Part shown: positions 23,535 to 32,608 of the stretch, piece by piece
How positions within the stretch are numbered: the first letter of the stretch is position 1
Layout of the letters: each line of letters begins with the position of its first letter
Source: Paenibacillus tundrae
GTDB lineage: Bacteria > Bacillota > Bacilli > Paenibacillales > Paenibacillaceae
Direction of reading: 5' to 3'
Assembly: GCF_036884255.1 (NCBI RefSeq)
Contig: NZ_CP145605.1
Span: 2,046,001 to 2,110,000, forward strand
DNA length: 64,000 nucleotides
Notes under the pieces: generated by a model
Seen by the model: only the letters and a program-made list of their open reading frames with translations
What the model was told of the DNA's origin: nothing
Databases searched by the model: none
Program-made: the position numbers and the translations under genes

Positions 23535-24867
23535 ACCAGGTGCGTATGTCGAATTGATCGCATTGGCTAAGGCCAGAATTGTAGCAGTGACAGGCCGTGT
23601 GCTTATCCCGTATCAATCAGAGTGGGGAGCAGTCAGCCAGGCTGTTGATATGGCGGACACATCCGAAAGACTCAAGGAAAGCGGCCTACAAGTGGACGAG
23701 CTGGAGCTGGCATCCGAAACGGGCGCAACCGTGGTCGGGTACCGTGTGACGAATGGATCTGAAAAGGCTGCCGCTATTACTGTCACGGATAGTTACACGA
23801 TTGAAGCACGTTATCCAGGACTCCGCGGTAACGACTTTGAATACATGATCCGGACAAGCTTAGTGGATGCCACTAAGAAAGAAATCATCGTCCGTGATAC
23901 CAAAGGTATTTACGACACAGAGACATTTCTTGTTGCTGACAAATCTGCTGCAGAAGAAACGCTAAAGAAATCCAACATGATTCGTTTCAGATCTACTGGT
24001 GCGGTGGATCTGGTAGACGTGGCGTACACGCCACTAACAGGTGCTGTATCCGGCACTGCAATGATTACGGCATCTGAATGGAGCCGGGTTTTTAACCGTG
24101 TCGATGGTTTGACGTTCGATGTGTTTTACTTACCTTCCACTGAGGCTTCTGTTCAAGCGGCTGCCAAACAGTGGCTCCTTGATCGTCGTTTGAAAGCCCG
24201 TAGGCTTGCTCAGTTGGTTGTTGCTGGGATTGGACTAGACGATACCGATATCGACAAGCACAATGCCCGTAGTAGAAATATGAACGCTCGATATATCGTC
24301 AATTGTTCCATTGCCGGTACGCATATCAATGGGAAAACATACAACTCGGTGAAATGGGCAGCATGGTTGGCTGGTTTGATGGCTGGTACTCCGGCGAATA
24401 AGTCGTTTACTGGTGTGAAAGTACCTATGACTCAGGCTGCCATTGACTGGAGTCACTCCGAAGTCATCAAAGGATTGGCTGAGGGTACATTGATGGCTAC
24501 GCGTGACGGTTACGACTACATCATTGAATCAGCAGTGAATACACTGACTACGTTGGGCGCAGGTGAGCGTGAGGACTTTGGTAAGATTCGTGTTTCCATG
24601 ACCATTGATCAGGTCTTGAACGATATTTATTCAACAGCCAAGAAGTGGAAGGCAAAGCTTGATAACGACAAAGATGGTCGGGGGATGTTTATCGCGGCTG
24701 TGTTGGAGTACTTGGCAATCCGTAGAACTCAGAAAGCGATTGATGAGGGTTACACCTTCACGGAAGATCCCAACAACGTAAGTGATTTCGATTACGCGTA
24801 TTTCAAATTGTTCGCCAAGCCGCTTGATGCAATTGAAGCATTCTACATCACATGGGAGGTGGCGTAA
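23515..24867 (+). CDS. Tail sheath protein
   Basis: A 450-residue contractile sheath subunit, starting at ATG 23515 with AAGGAGGAAACGTTGA. Features include IQRARPGAYVEL at the N terminus, EYMIRTSLVDATKKEIIVRD, VFNRVDGLTFDVFYLPS and the C-terminal VSMTIDQVLNDIYSTA with FYITWEV at the end. A sheath means that the phage is a myovirus-type particle. Normal length for XkdK/YqbK proteins. The tube gene follows at once. Confidence 0.94.
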   Translation: MSIQRARPGAYVELIALAKARIVAVTGRVLIPYQSEWGAVSQAVDMADTSERLKESGLQVDELELASETGATVVGYRVTNGSEKAAAITVTDSYTIEARYPGLRGNDFEYMIRTSLVDATKKEIIVRDTKGIYDTETFLVADKSAAEETLKKSNMIRFRSTGAVDLVDVAYTPLTGAVSGTAMITASEWSRVFNRVDGLTFDVFYLPSTEASVQAAAKQWLLDRRLKARRLAQLVVAGIGLDDTDIDKHNARSRNMNARYIVNCSIAGTHINGKTYNSVKWAAWLAGLMAGTPANKSFTGVKVPMTQAAIDWSHSEVIKGLAEGTLMATRDGYDYIIESAVNTLTTLGAGEREDFGKIRVSMTIDQVLNDIYSTAKKWKAKLDNDKDGRGMFIAAVLEYLAIRRTQKAIDEGYTFTEDPNNVSDFDYAYFKLFAKPLDAIEAFYITWEVA

Positions 24868-25311
24868 TTGGAACGCGAACTTATTGGTCGAAACCTTTCG
24901 GTTGAGGATGATAATGGCGATTCTATCCAGACCATTAAAGAAATTGAGGTTACATTGAATCCTGAAACATTGGATATTGTCCGTGCCAGACGCATGGCGA
25001 AGACTAAGCAAATTGTGGGTTATGAGATCCCGATCAAGCTGGTCATGTCTAAATTAGAGTCACGGTTGCGTTATCGATTATTGGAAGATTTCAAGGCAGG
25101 CAAGACTATGTTCTTGGATCGGATCACAGGGGCATTGGAAGATATGATCACTGGTAATGTGGAGCGTGTTTTGCTTACGGGTATTCACATCCACGGTAAC
25201 ATGGATATCATAGTTGCGCAGATTGATAGTAACACTGGTATTGATATCACACTTGAAGGTACTGTTACAGACTTTGAGTTTGTAGAGCAATTCCCAGATT
25301 ACATGGCTTAA
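24868..25311 (+). CDS. Tail tube protein (XkdM/YqbM)
   Basis: A 147-residue tube subunit with a TTG start directly at the sheath stop, behind GGGAGGTGGCGTAA. The N-terminal region ELIGRNLSVEDDNG and the strand pair ending EGTVTDFEFVEQFPDYM are typical of XkdM-type tubes. It is followed not by the chaperone gene, as usual, but by an AT-rich inserted cargo gene. Confidence 0.88.
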   Translation: MERELIGRNLSVEDDNGDSIQTIKEIEVTLNPETLDIVRARRMAKTKQIVGYEIPIKLVMSKLESRLRYRLLEDFKAGKTMFLDRITGALEDMITGNVERVLLTGIHIHGNMDIIVAQIDSNTGIDITLEGTVTDFEFVEQFPDYMA

Positions 25312-25336
25312 AGCTATCCCCAAAAATATTATTATG

Positions 25337-25345
25337 TGGTAAAAT
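25337..25345 (+). promoter_or_regulatory. Extended -10 promoter of membrane HEPN-like moron
   Basis: TGGTAAAAT gives a TGn extended -10 about 35 bases before the start of the AT-rich cargo gene. No clear -35 is seen, which extended -10 promoters tolerate. It would allow expression in the lysogen independent of late phage transcription. Confidence 0.45.
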
Positions 25346-25379
25346 TTATGAAGCTAACATGTCTAATTGGGGGAATTAT

Positions 25380-26255
25380 ATGTCATTCAGAAAAACCAAT
25401 TCGAGATATAAAAGGATTATACTGCGGATAGTGGCTATTTTACTTTTTTGTCTTGCTATCGTAACAAGTGCCTTTCCAGAACTAATAAAATGGCCAAAAT
25501 TGAAAATCGATGGTTATGTTCTTGTTTTTCTGATATCTGGATGTATTATTTTGAGTATTGAATATCTTAAAACAATAAAAATGATTCTAAACAAGAAAAG
25601 TTTTCTAAAAGCTAGCATTGTAGTCTTAGGAATTATAATAATAGTTTTGAGAATGTTCTTTGAAAAAATTAGATTTGATAACACCTCTTTATATGTATTG
25701 GTTCTTTTAGTCCTAATATTGCTAATTCCTAATATTCAAGATCTCATTTTGAGAATTAAAAAAATTAAAAAGGGAGACTTTGAATTAGAGTGGGATGAAC
25801 AGATGATTAAAGAATTAATAAACAATATTGAAAAAGTTGAAGAAAGAAAAATTGATCATAAAGAAGATGACACTAAACAGCCAAATCAAGCAAAAGACGA
25901 TACTCCTAGTGTCGATTACTTCAAAGAAAGTTTAAAACCGTATATTGACGAGCCAAGGATTATTCTTATTCTAGTAGCTATAGAGATTGAAAAAAGAGTA
26001 AGAAATCTAGCCTTTGATACTGGGACAAAAATTATAATGTCTCATAGACAAGCTTTAAAAGAAGTGATTGATAAAAACATAATCTCTACTGAAGTATTGT
26101 TGATGAATGATCAATTTATGAAAGTAAGAAATGTTGTAGTGCATGGAAGAGATGATGAATTATCTAATAAGGATCTCTATGAAACAGCTAGTCTTGGTCT
26201 GAGAATTTTAGCGTTTTTACCAATAAAATATAAAATCAACGAACAGAGTTCCTAG
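25380..26255 (+). CDS. Membrane-anchored HEPN-like moron inside the tail operon
   Basis: A 291-residue AT-rich gene between the tube and chaperone genes. ATG 25380 is preferred over 25359 (GGGGGAATTAT before it). Four hydrophobic segments fall within about residues 12-125, followed by a charged linker at 130-190. The C-terminal helical domain (about 190-285) carries R250-NVVV-H255, an Rx4H motif of HEPN ribonucleases, in MKVRNVVVHGRDDE. With its own promoter and terminator it is a classic moron. A membrane-tethered RNase-type defence effector is plausible; the motif alone supports this. Confidence 0.7.
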   Translation: MSFRKTNSRYKRIILRIVAILLFCLAIVTSAFPELIKWPKLKIDGYVLVFLISGCIILSIEYLKTIKMILNKKSFLKASIVVLGIIIIVLRMFFEKIRFDNTSLYVLVLLVLILLIPNIQDLILRIKKIKKGDFELEWDEQMIKELINNIEKVEERKIDHKEDDTKQPNQAKDDTPSVDYFKESLKPYIDEPRIILILVAIEIEKRVRNLAFDTGTKIIMSHRQALKEVIDKNIISTEVLLMNDQFMKVRNVVVHGRDDELSNKDLYETASLGLRILAFLPIKYKINEQSS

Positions 26256-26277
26256 AAATAGGGGCTCTGTTTTATTT
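26243..26277 (+). terminator. Strong terminator overlapping moron stop codon
   Basis: ACAGAGTTCCTA pairs with TAGGGGCTCTGT around a GAAA tetraloop, a 12-base stem with two G-U pairs, followed by TTTATTTT. The stop codon of the moron lies inside the hairpin. It would block moron transcription from entering the tail genes and, unless bypassed, could also limit late read-through. Confidence 0.85.
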
Positions 26278-26288
26278 TGGGAGGAATT

Positions 26289-26702
26289 ATGATGAGCGAC
26301 AAATTACAAAAATATCTTGCAGCTGGTACGGCTGACACTAAGCCAGAACAAATTGAAGTGGATCTGGATGGAGAGAAGTGGTCTGTTCGTCGTTTGACCA
26401 CGATGGATCTGCGCCGTGCCTATGAAGCGGCATACAACGATGATGGTACACCAAAAGGGAATTTTAATGACATCGATGCGATGATTGTTAAAGCTACTGA
26501 ACACGATTTTGATTGGAAGAACGTTAAACTGCTGACCGCATACAATTGTGTGACTAAAAACGAATTGCCACCGCGTATGTTGAACAATCCGGATCATTAT
26601 GCAAAGTTGTCCAAAGCCGTTCGGAATTTCAAAGAGACGAAGGAAGAGCTGCTTAGAGAAGCAAAAAACTTATCCGGCGAGACGGAGACGCAAGCTGGGT
26701 AG
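26289..26702 (+). CDS. Tail assembly chaperone (XkdN-like), upstream frame
   Basis: A 137-residue chaperone from ATG 26289 behind GGGAGGAATT. Key parts are LQKYLAAGTADTKPEQIEVDLDG (first 30 residues) and VRRLTTMDLRRAYEAAY near 38-54, then a helical body. It matches the XkdN-type chaperones that coat the tape measure during tail building. A slippery A AAA AAC heptamer lies 33 bases before its stop, and a second frame continues beyond it, as in lambda G/GT. This is the in-frame product, expected to be the abundant one. Confidence 0.85.
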   Translation: MMSDKLQKYLAAGTADTKPEQIEVDLDGEKWSVRRLTTMDLRRAYEAAYNDDGTPKGNFNDIDAMIVKATEHDFDWKNVKLLTAYNCVTKNELPPRMLNNPDHYAKLSKAVRNFKETKEELLREAKNLSGETETQAG

Positions 26703-26839
26703 CATCCTTTTGGATCAACCAGAAAAAGTTACCGTCCGAAGTCTTGCCGTATGAAGTAAATAAGAACAGGCAGTACCTATTTTGCCTAGCCGCATCGATG
26801 CTGGCTGAGGAAGAACTGAAGAAGCTTAACAAAAAGTAG
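26289..26839 (+). CDS. Tail assembly chaperone -1 frameshift fusion (GT-type)
   Basis: Predicted minor product: ribosomes slip by -1 at the heptamer A AAA AAC (26663-26669) and continue in the other frame to TAG 26837-26839, passing the normal stop at 26700. The added part is about 57 residues, including SWVASFWINQKKLPSEVLPYEV and a helical LAEEELKKLNKK end. The -1 frame has no stop from the slip site onward. In many phages such G-GT pairs are needed for the right tail length; the conserved layout is chaperone, slip, then tape measure, as here. Confidence 0.75.
26663..26669 (+). promoter_or_regulatory. Slippery heptamer A AAA AAC for -1 frameshift
   Basis: The heptamer fits X XXY YYZ in the chaperone frame (GCA AAA AAC), 33 bases before the zero-frame stop. 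The downstream -1 frame is open for about 170 bases until just before the tape measure gene. A stimulatory downstream structure was not clearly seen. Confidence 0.7.
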
Positions 26840-26860
26840 GCCGGGAAGGGGGTGCATACT

Positions 26861-29800
26861 ATGTCTACGGCCAGTCGTATTACAGTACCTATTGAAGCAA
26901 GGGATCTCGTATCCGGTACGCTGCGTCGTATGCAAAGCGGACTCAGAAATACGCAAGACGATGTTGGCGGTCTTCGTCGTGCTGCGGATCGCATGGGACA
27001 AGAGTTCAGTTCGTCCATCCATCGCGCCGGCGAATCGGCTCGTGATCTAGGAGCTCAGGTCGGACGTGCAGCAGATGAGACGCGTCAACTCGGACGTGCA
27101 GTTGTAGGTGATTTGTTTCGCCGCGCACGTTCCAGTGCTGAAGACTTCCGTCGTTCCGTTTCCCGTGCTGATGCAGAAGTTAGGGGGGTGTCTGATGCTC
27201 ACGTAAGATTGCATGCAGATGACCAGATCAGTCCGCTGATCGATAACATATCTGCCAAGATAACGGGCTTGGCCGCTCTTGGTGGCGGGTTGATACTCGG
27301 CGGGGGTATGTCGGATGCAATGTTTGGCGGTGTGGGTGATTATTATCAAGAAACTGCTCGTCTTGCTCCATATCTATCGTCACAACAACGATCTGAGGTA
27401 CTAGCTACGAATGATCACTTGTACGCTCAAGGACTTATCTCTGATAAGGCTACAGGAGCTAGAGAACTTTCAACCCTCGTGCCGATGGTACAAGATAAAT
27501 CAAAAGTAAGTGAAGCTTTTGCTGCTACTACTAAATTACAGGCAGTGATCCCTGACTCTGGTTCTGAAGAGATGCAAAGAGCGGTTACTCAAACAGCAAA
27601 GAATTTCAAAGAATCATATTCCCAAGTAGCTGACAGCATCGCTCATGCGTACATGTCCGTGGGTGATCCTCAAAAAGACTTAGCCGATACGTTCTGGGAG
27701 TATAGCCCTTACTTCGCGAGTAGCGGTGTAGACTCGGCTCAAATGAGTAATTTTTTAAGTAGTACAGTCAAAGAAGGCGCCTTTAACTTCGACAAGCCGG
27801 GTGATTTCTTCAAAGAAGTTTTCGGCGTTAAAGCTTTGAATGTCGATGATATGTCTAGTTACTTTGAGGCTCGCGGCGCAGGGAAAAAGGAAGCGGCTCG
27901 CCAAGCTGCTGCTTTTACTGACGATATTAACTCAGGAGACAAGCAGAAGGCACAAGGGGCAATAGCTGCTCTCCTTGCAGATCTGGCCAGCCAGAACCGA
28001 AATGAGTTAAAGCAATCCTTAACGACTCTGGGTTCAGCTACAGGTGAGGACAACGCAGACGCTATTCTAAAAACATATGGTGTTGCTTTTGAAAAAGCGC
28101 CTGATATGACTGGAACTACGGATAAAATGGTTTCTCAGCAACAAGCGGCAAACCCGATGACTGAATATATCCAGGCGCAGAATGCAATGAAGTCTCAGCT
28201 ACAGGATATTGGCGGTAACATTATGCAAGCATCTGTTCCTGCGATGAAGGAATTCAACTCCCTATTGACGGATAACAAGGTTCAGATTGAAGCGTTAGGA
28301 TCTGGGGTAGCAACAGGAATTAGTAACATCGTTAGCTTTTATCACGAGTTTTCTGGTGTCATTAACTCGGTTCTTGGGGTATTAGCAGGTGTATTGGTTC
28401 TCAAAGGTGCAGTTGGTATGGCTAAAGGAACAAAGCAACTATACGATGATGTCACCGGCGCTGGTAGATCGGTTTGGAATAGACTTCCTGGTACCCGCAA
28501 GTTTGGTGGCGGCGGTGGTTCATCGCCGATCAGTGGAGCTGATCTTGTCTCCAGCATGAACGTCAATGCTTCTCGTGTTTATGTCACCGGCAACATGGGC
28601 GGTGGAAATGGCGGGGGTAACAGCAGAAACCGACGGAGAAATCGCCGGAATGGCGGTTCAGACGGGTCAAACTCAAGAACGAACAAACCTAGCAAAACGA
28701 TCACCAAAACCGACATTATTGGCGATAAGAAGACGAAACCGCAAACCAGCACCAAGACAAAGGGTAAGGACGTTTCTTCTACTACAACCAAACCGTCGAA
28801 AACCAATCCTAAGCTAGGTTCAGATGGTTTGCTAACGACTGGACTAAAAGGTACAGGCGGTGCTGCCAAAGGCGTTCTGAAAGGTCTTGGTGTACTCGGC
28901 ACAATTGCCAATGTTGGCTTTTCTGCTTATGACATGTACGGGGTTGCTAAGGAACAAGGTTGGAAGGAAGCTATTTCTACTCAGGGTGGATCTACGGTTG
29001 GTAGTTTAGCAGGTGGTACAATTGGTGGTTTACTCGGGTCATTAGTTGGTCCATTAGGAACTGCCGCAGGTGCTGCAGTCGGCAGCTGGGCAGGGGAGAA
29101 GCTTGGTTCATGGGCGGATTCAAGCGGTGTAACTCGTGACATCGTAGATGGTGTATCCAATCTTACGAGCTCAATCAAGGATTGGATGGGGTTTGGCTCA
29201 AAAGACGAGCCTAAGCCGACTCCTTCAAAGCCTGAATTACCTAAAGAATCATTCATTACCACCACTGCATCCACAACCAAAGAAGCTGAACAGAAGATTA
29301 AAGAGACAATGGAGAACGTTGTTTCCAATGTGCAGCAGAGTGGATTGAAGCAAGGTCTTACAGATGCAATGAACGAGAGCGGCGTTACCCAAGCTGCAGA
29401 TCATATCAAGGACAAGCTGGTGAGTATGTTCCGAGGTTCCGAGTCTAAAGAAGCAGAAAGCAACATCAAGTCTGTTGGTACGGCGGCTAAGGAAACTGAA
29501 CAGAAAGCTAAGGACTTGGGAGTTACATCTAAATCAGCGGCACAGGATGTGGTAAGCAGTAATAGCAAGGCTGGTCAAAGCTTTAGTAGTGTTAGTTCGG
29601 CAGCTCAAAGTGCTGTCAGCCAAGTGCATAGGGATCTGATGTCGCTGAGTAGCGTTTCAAGCCAGGGCAGTAGTTGGGGAAGCAACCTGATCAGCATGAT
29701 GGTTTCGGGTATGCGTAGTCAGTTTCCTTCATTGACTTCTGTTGTCTCCAACGCCGCCAAGATCATGCAAAGCTACCTTGGATTCGCATCACCTACAGAT

Positions 29801-30175
29801 GAGGGGCCGGCTAGTAAGTCAGACAAATGGGCACCGAACTTTGTCTCGATGTTTGCTGATGGTTTGCGTCCGGATTCGATTAAAGAACGGATGAACCTGA
29901 TTGCTGGGACGATGCGTGACGGTGTGGATGGCATCGAAGGGGCAAGTTTGTCCGGAAGTCCTATTCCGGTTCGAACAACGCCATTATCTGCAGAAGCATC
30001 CACTGGTAGCAAGTCAGTAACGATCGGCAACATTACGATTGACTTTGGACAACTCGCTAAAGGCATTACTAATTTTGCAGAGTTTGCTCAAATGCTGAAA
30101 AGTCCTGAAGGACGGGCATTACTTCGTGATGTTTTGGGAGAAGAGTTATACAAAGCATTGGAGACAGGGGGTTAA
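26861..30175 (+). CDS. Tail tape measure protein
   Basis: A protein of about 1104 residues that sets tail length, from ATG 26861 (GGGAAGGGGG eight bases before); GTG 26852 is possible. The N-terminal 100 residues are Arg-rich helices. Hydrophobic segments occur near 125-150 and 490-510 (VINSVLGVLAGVLVLKGAVGM), with a glycine-zipper stretch near 710-740 (GGTIGGLLGSLVGPLG). The middle (about 570-640) is a low-complexity Gly, Asn, Lys and Thr linker. Near 970 SYLGFASPTDEGPASKSDKW is a common tape-measure end motif. Length suggests a tail of roughly 150 nm by the usual rule. Confidence 0.93.
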   Translation: MSTASRITVPIEARDLVSGTLRRMQSGLRNTQDDVGGLRRAADRMGQEFSSSIHRAGESARDLGAQVGRAADETRQLGRAVVGDLFRRARSSAEDFRRSVSRADAEVRGVSDAHVRLHADDQISPLIDNISAKITGLAALGGGLILGGGMSDAMFGGVGDYYQETARLAPYLSSQQRSEVLATNDHLYAQGLISDKATGARELSTLVPMVQDKSKVSEAFAATTKLQAVIPDSGSEEMQRAVTQTAKNFKESYSQVADSIAHAYMSVGDPQKDLADTFWEYSPYFASSGVDSAQMSNFLSSTVKEGAFNFDKPGDFFKEVFGVKALNVDDMSSYFEARGAGKKEAARQAAAFTDDINSGDKQKAQGAIAALLADLASQNRNELKQSLTTLGSATGEDNADAILKTYGVAFEKAPDMTGTTDKMVSQQQAANPMTEYIQAQNAMKSQLQDIGGNIMQASVPAMKEFNSLLTDNKVQIEALGSGVATGISNIVSFYHEFSGVINSVLGVLAGVLVLKGAVGMAKGTKQLYDDVTGAGRSVWNRLPGTRKFGGGGGSSPISGADLVSSMNVNASRVYVTGNMGGGNGGGNSRNRRRNRRNGGSDGSNSRTNKPSKTITKTDIIGDKKTKPQTSTKTKGKDVSSTTTKPSKTNPKLGSDGLLTTGLKGTGGAAKGVLKGLGVLGTIANVGFSAYDMYGVAKEQGWKEAISTQGGSTVGSLAGGTIGGLLGSLVGPLGTAAGAAVGSWAGEKLGSWADSSGVTRDIVDGVSNLTSSIKDWMGFGSKDEPKPTPSKPELPKESFITTTASTTKEAEQKIKETMENVVSNVQQSGLKQGLTDAMNESGVTQAADHIKDKLVSMFRGSESKEAESNIKSVGTAAKETEQKAKDLGVTSKSAAQDVVSSNSKAGQSFSSVSSAAQSAVSQVHRDLMSLSSVSSQGSSWGSNLISMMVSGMRSQFPSLTSVVSNAAKIMQSYLGFASPTDEGPASKSDKWAPNFVSMFADGLRPDSIKERMNLIAGTMRDGVDGIEGASLSGSPIPVRTTPLSAEASTGSKSVTIGNITIDFGQLAKGITNFAEFAQMLKSPEGRALLRDVLGEELYKALETGG

Positions 30176-30178
30176 CTC

Positions 30179-30844
30179 ATGCTTGCAATGTCTCAGGGAT
30201 CAACCAGATTAACCTTCCCTATCACGCCAGCCGAGGTTCAAATCACAACAGGAAATGATGTGGATTCATTCAACGTTATAACTGGACAAGAGCGAACAGG
30301 GAAACCCACTGCCAAGTTGCAGCGGGTTTCTTTTTCGGCTATCTTACCGCGTGAATGGCGTGAAATATGGGAGACGGATAAGAAGCAAACCGTTACCTAC
30401 AAACGTCCTGAAACAACATGGCAACTGTTGGAGAAGTGGAAACCCAAGCCTGTTGTGCTGAATTTTGAGGAGTTGTTCAGCACAACGATGTTGATCGAGA
30501 ACATGGAGATCGTTTATAAAGACGGGCAAGGCAACATTCACATGACAATGACTTTGGTCGAGTATAAGCCAGTCAAAATTATTTCATATTCCAACACAAA
30601 ACAGCTCCTTAAGCCTGGTGTGATTATTACGAAAGCCAGCAAGAGCCGTCCGAATACCACAAGTAAAAGCGGTAAAAAAGACGACAAGAAGAAGACTACG
30701 ACCAAGAAGAAAGTCGCAGCAAAGAAGAAGTCCACGGCAGCCGCCAAGGATGCTGCAGATAATGCGACAGGTTCATTTGACTACACAGGTCGCAAAAACA
30801 ATATTGCAGCCGCAATGAAAAAAACGAGCTATATACAAAGTTAA
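30179..30844 (+). CDS. Baseplate/tail protein XkdP-like with Lys-rich tail
   Basis: A 221-residue protein four bases after the tape measure. Residues 1-130 have the XkdP-type beginning (TRLTFPITPAEVQITTGND, RVSFSAILPREW and TTMLIENMEIVYKDGQGN). Instead of the LysM peptidoglycan-binding end of PBSX XkdP, the last 80 residues are Lys/Thr/Ala-rich (KKTTTKKKVAAKKK). It lies between tape measure and hub genes, as XkdP does, and probably joins the tail tip. Confidence 0.8.
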   Translation: MLAMSQGSTRLTFPITPAEVQITTGNDVDSFNVITGQERTGKPTAKLQRVSFSAILPREWREIWETDKKQTVTYKRPETTWQLLEKWKPKPVVLNFEELFSTTMLIENMEIVYKDGQGNIHMTMTLVEYKPVKIISYSNTKQLLKPGVIITKASKSRPNTTSKSGKKDDKKKTTTKKKVAAKKKSTAAAKDAADNATGSFDYTGRKNNIAAAMKKTSYIQS

Positions 30845-30857
30845 TAGGAGGGCAAAC

Positions 30858-31838
30858 ATGGACAAATTTGCAGTCATATACGGTAAACAGGATGCCAGGT
30901 CTGCCCTCACTCCTGCAATAACGGACATTTCATGGTCATCCCAACGAGATGAGATTGCGCGCAGTATGACAGTTCGGCTGCGCGATATCCCAACAGTTAG
31001 TGTAGCTGGTATGCTGATGTGCTTTTCGCATAAGGTGGGTAAATCCCTTCTTCATCATAAGAACCAGTTTTTCCACGGACCCATCATTGACTACGAAAAA
31101 GATGAATTTACAGGCGCTTGGGAGATCAAGGCCAGGGAGATTGGATGGTACCTTGCGAAGAACAAAGGTGTGCGACCATACCTGAAGGGCGAAGCGGGGG
31201 CTGAATTGCAGAAGTACATCAAAACAACTGGAGTTGATTTTCGTTGTCCTGCCCTCGGGTTTAACCTGGATGAACGATACGGGACGATGGCACACTCTGA
31301 GGTGATCCTGGATGTGTTGCAAAAGGCATATGAGCGTAGTGGCTACCGGTACCATGTCGATGCGATCCGGACGGAGCAACATTTTTATCTGCAAGTCGTG
31401 AGGGAAGGCACCAATGAAAAGGTGCCTATTTTTGTACCTGAACAGATGGAAGCGAGCAGCGCAGGGTACAACATCGAGGACACATACACGGTTGTCACTG
31501 CTCAAAAATATAAGGATGACAAGCTATCTGTATCAGTTACAAAAACGGATGCCAGCGCCTTGAAAACCTTTGGTCGAATGGAAGAAATCATCGAAGTAGA
31601 AGAGGAAGAGAATCCGACCACTGTTGCTACTCAGCGACTAAAAGCAATGGCTAAGCCTAAGCAACTCAAGCGAATCACGGTACGTCATGAGGATTATACA
31701 TTGGCTGGCTTACGGGCTGGTTGGCTCGTGCTGATCAAGACAACTGTGGTTACCAAATGGATCGTAGAGAGTGCCGACACGAGCTGGAGCAACGGCATAT
31801 TTACGGTCAAGATGGTCTTGGAACGGAGGGAAGCATAA
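30858..31838 (+). CDS. Baseplate hub protein (XkdQ-like)
   Basis: A 326-residue protein after ATAGGAGGGCAAAC. It starts with DKFAVIYGKQDARSALTPAITDISWSS, has MTVRLRDIP and an IKAREIGWYLAKNKG stretch, and ends in a TLAGLRAGWLVLIKTTVVTKW strand region. This matches XkdQ/YqbQ hub proteins, relatives of late-control protein D that cap the tube. Its TAA stop overlaps the start of the next gene. Confidence 0.88.
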   Translation: MDKFAVIYGKQDARSALTPAITDISWSSQRDEIARSMTVRLRDIPTVSVAGMLMCFSHKVGKSLLHHKNQFFHGPIIDYEKDEFTGAWEIKAREIGWYLAKNKGVRPYLKGEAGAELQKYIKTTGVDFRCPALGFNLDERYGTMAHSEVILDVLQKAYERSGYRYHVDAIRTEQHFYLQVVREGTNEKVPIFVPEQMEASSAGYNIEDTYTVVTAQKYKDDKLSVSVTKTDASALKTFGRMEEIIEVEEEENPTTVATQRLKAMAKPKQLKRITVRHEDYTLAGLRAGWLVLIKTTVVTKWIVESADTSWSNGIFTVKMVLERREA

Positions 31839-32161
31839 TGATGGGTGATGCGATTCAACTGATGAAAGAAAAGCTGAAAGGTCACATTGATGCGCGGGAT
31901 ACAGAACGTGCGACCCTTGTTAGCTGGCCTAATCCGAAGATTGAGATTGATGGAGATCCGCATCCCTATGAATCAGGAAGTATTGTTATTGCAGATTATT
32001 TACAGGAACGTGAGATTGAGATCACTTTTGAGGTCGTGGAGCCAGAGCCAGCGATTTTGAAAGGTAAACTCCTGATCCCTAGCCCGTTGGAGGTGGGAGA
32101 TAGGCTGCTTGTATCACGCATGACGGGTCAGCGTTATTACGTGTTGGGAAAGGAGCGTTAG
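31838..32161 (+). CDS. XkdR-like baseplate protein (DUF2577)
   Basis: A 107-residue protein starting at ATG 31838 or 31841, just behind GGAACGGAGGG, overlapping the hub stop. It carries MKEKLKGHIDARDTERATLVSWPNPKIEIDG and ends in GDRLLVSRMTGQRYYVLGKE, the OB-fold-like layout of DUF2577. This family sits next to XkdQ in PBSX and skin prophages. The frame is open upstream, but that part overlaps the hub gene. Confidence 0.85.
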   Translation: MMGDAIQLMKEKLKGHIDARDTERATLVSWPNPKIEIDGDPHPYESGSIVIADYLQEREIEITFEVVEPEPAILKGKLLIPSPLEVGDRLLVSRMTGQRYYVLGKER

Positions 32162-32164
32162 CAC

Positions 32165-32608
32165 ATGAATGAAGACGAAACGTTATTCCCTGAAATGGAT
32201 CTCGAAGAAGTAGACGTCACCGATCTAGTCGATAACATTCCTTCTGAAACCAAATGGACATACAAAATGGATTTTCGCAATCGCCGAGCTGTCCTTGATG
32301 AGTATGGGCGTCCTGTTCGCACGAAAAGTTATGAGGAATTTCTTGTTGAAACGGGCATGAAAATCCTATGCACAGAACGCTTTCAATATGTCGTCTATGG
32401 AGAAGATGTAGGCGTTGAAAAATCAGAGTGGCCAGGATGGGAAGACAATGAGATTATCCGTGATATTGAAGAAGCACTAACGGCTCATCCTGAAATAGAA
32501 CAAGCTGAGGTAATATCAATGACTCGTGTTGACCGTGGGATGGATCTGACAATTAAAATTATGGGCTTAGTTGGCACGGCTGAATTGAGTGAGGTGATTG
32601 ATGTATGA
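32165..32608 (+). CDS. XkdS-like baseplate wedge protein (DUF2634)
   Basis: A 147-residue protein with GGAAAGGAGCGTTAGC upstream. LFPEMDLEEVDVTDL is a typical beginning of DUF2634. WTYKMDFRNRRAVLDEYGRPVRTKSYEEFLVETGMKI (quoted in pieces: WTYKMDFRNR and EEFLVETGMKI) and DIEEALTAHPEIEQAE follow the T4 gp25-type wedge fold. It overlaps the J-like gene by four bases. Confidence 0.87.
   Translation: MNEDETLFPEMDLEEVDVTDLVDNIPSETKWTYKMDFRNRRAVLDEYGRPVRTKSYEEFLVETGMKILCTERFQYVVYGEDVGVEKSEWPGWEDNEIIRDIEEALTAHPEIEQAEVISMTRVDRGMDLTIKIMGLVGTAELSEVIDV

Noticed and set aside
28579-29328. Two minus-strand frames opposite the tape measure linker
   Set aside because: They are Pro- and Val-rich mirror images of the Gly/Lys/Thr-rich tape-measure linker and have no start signals.
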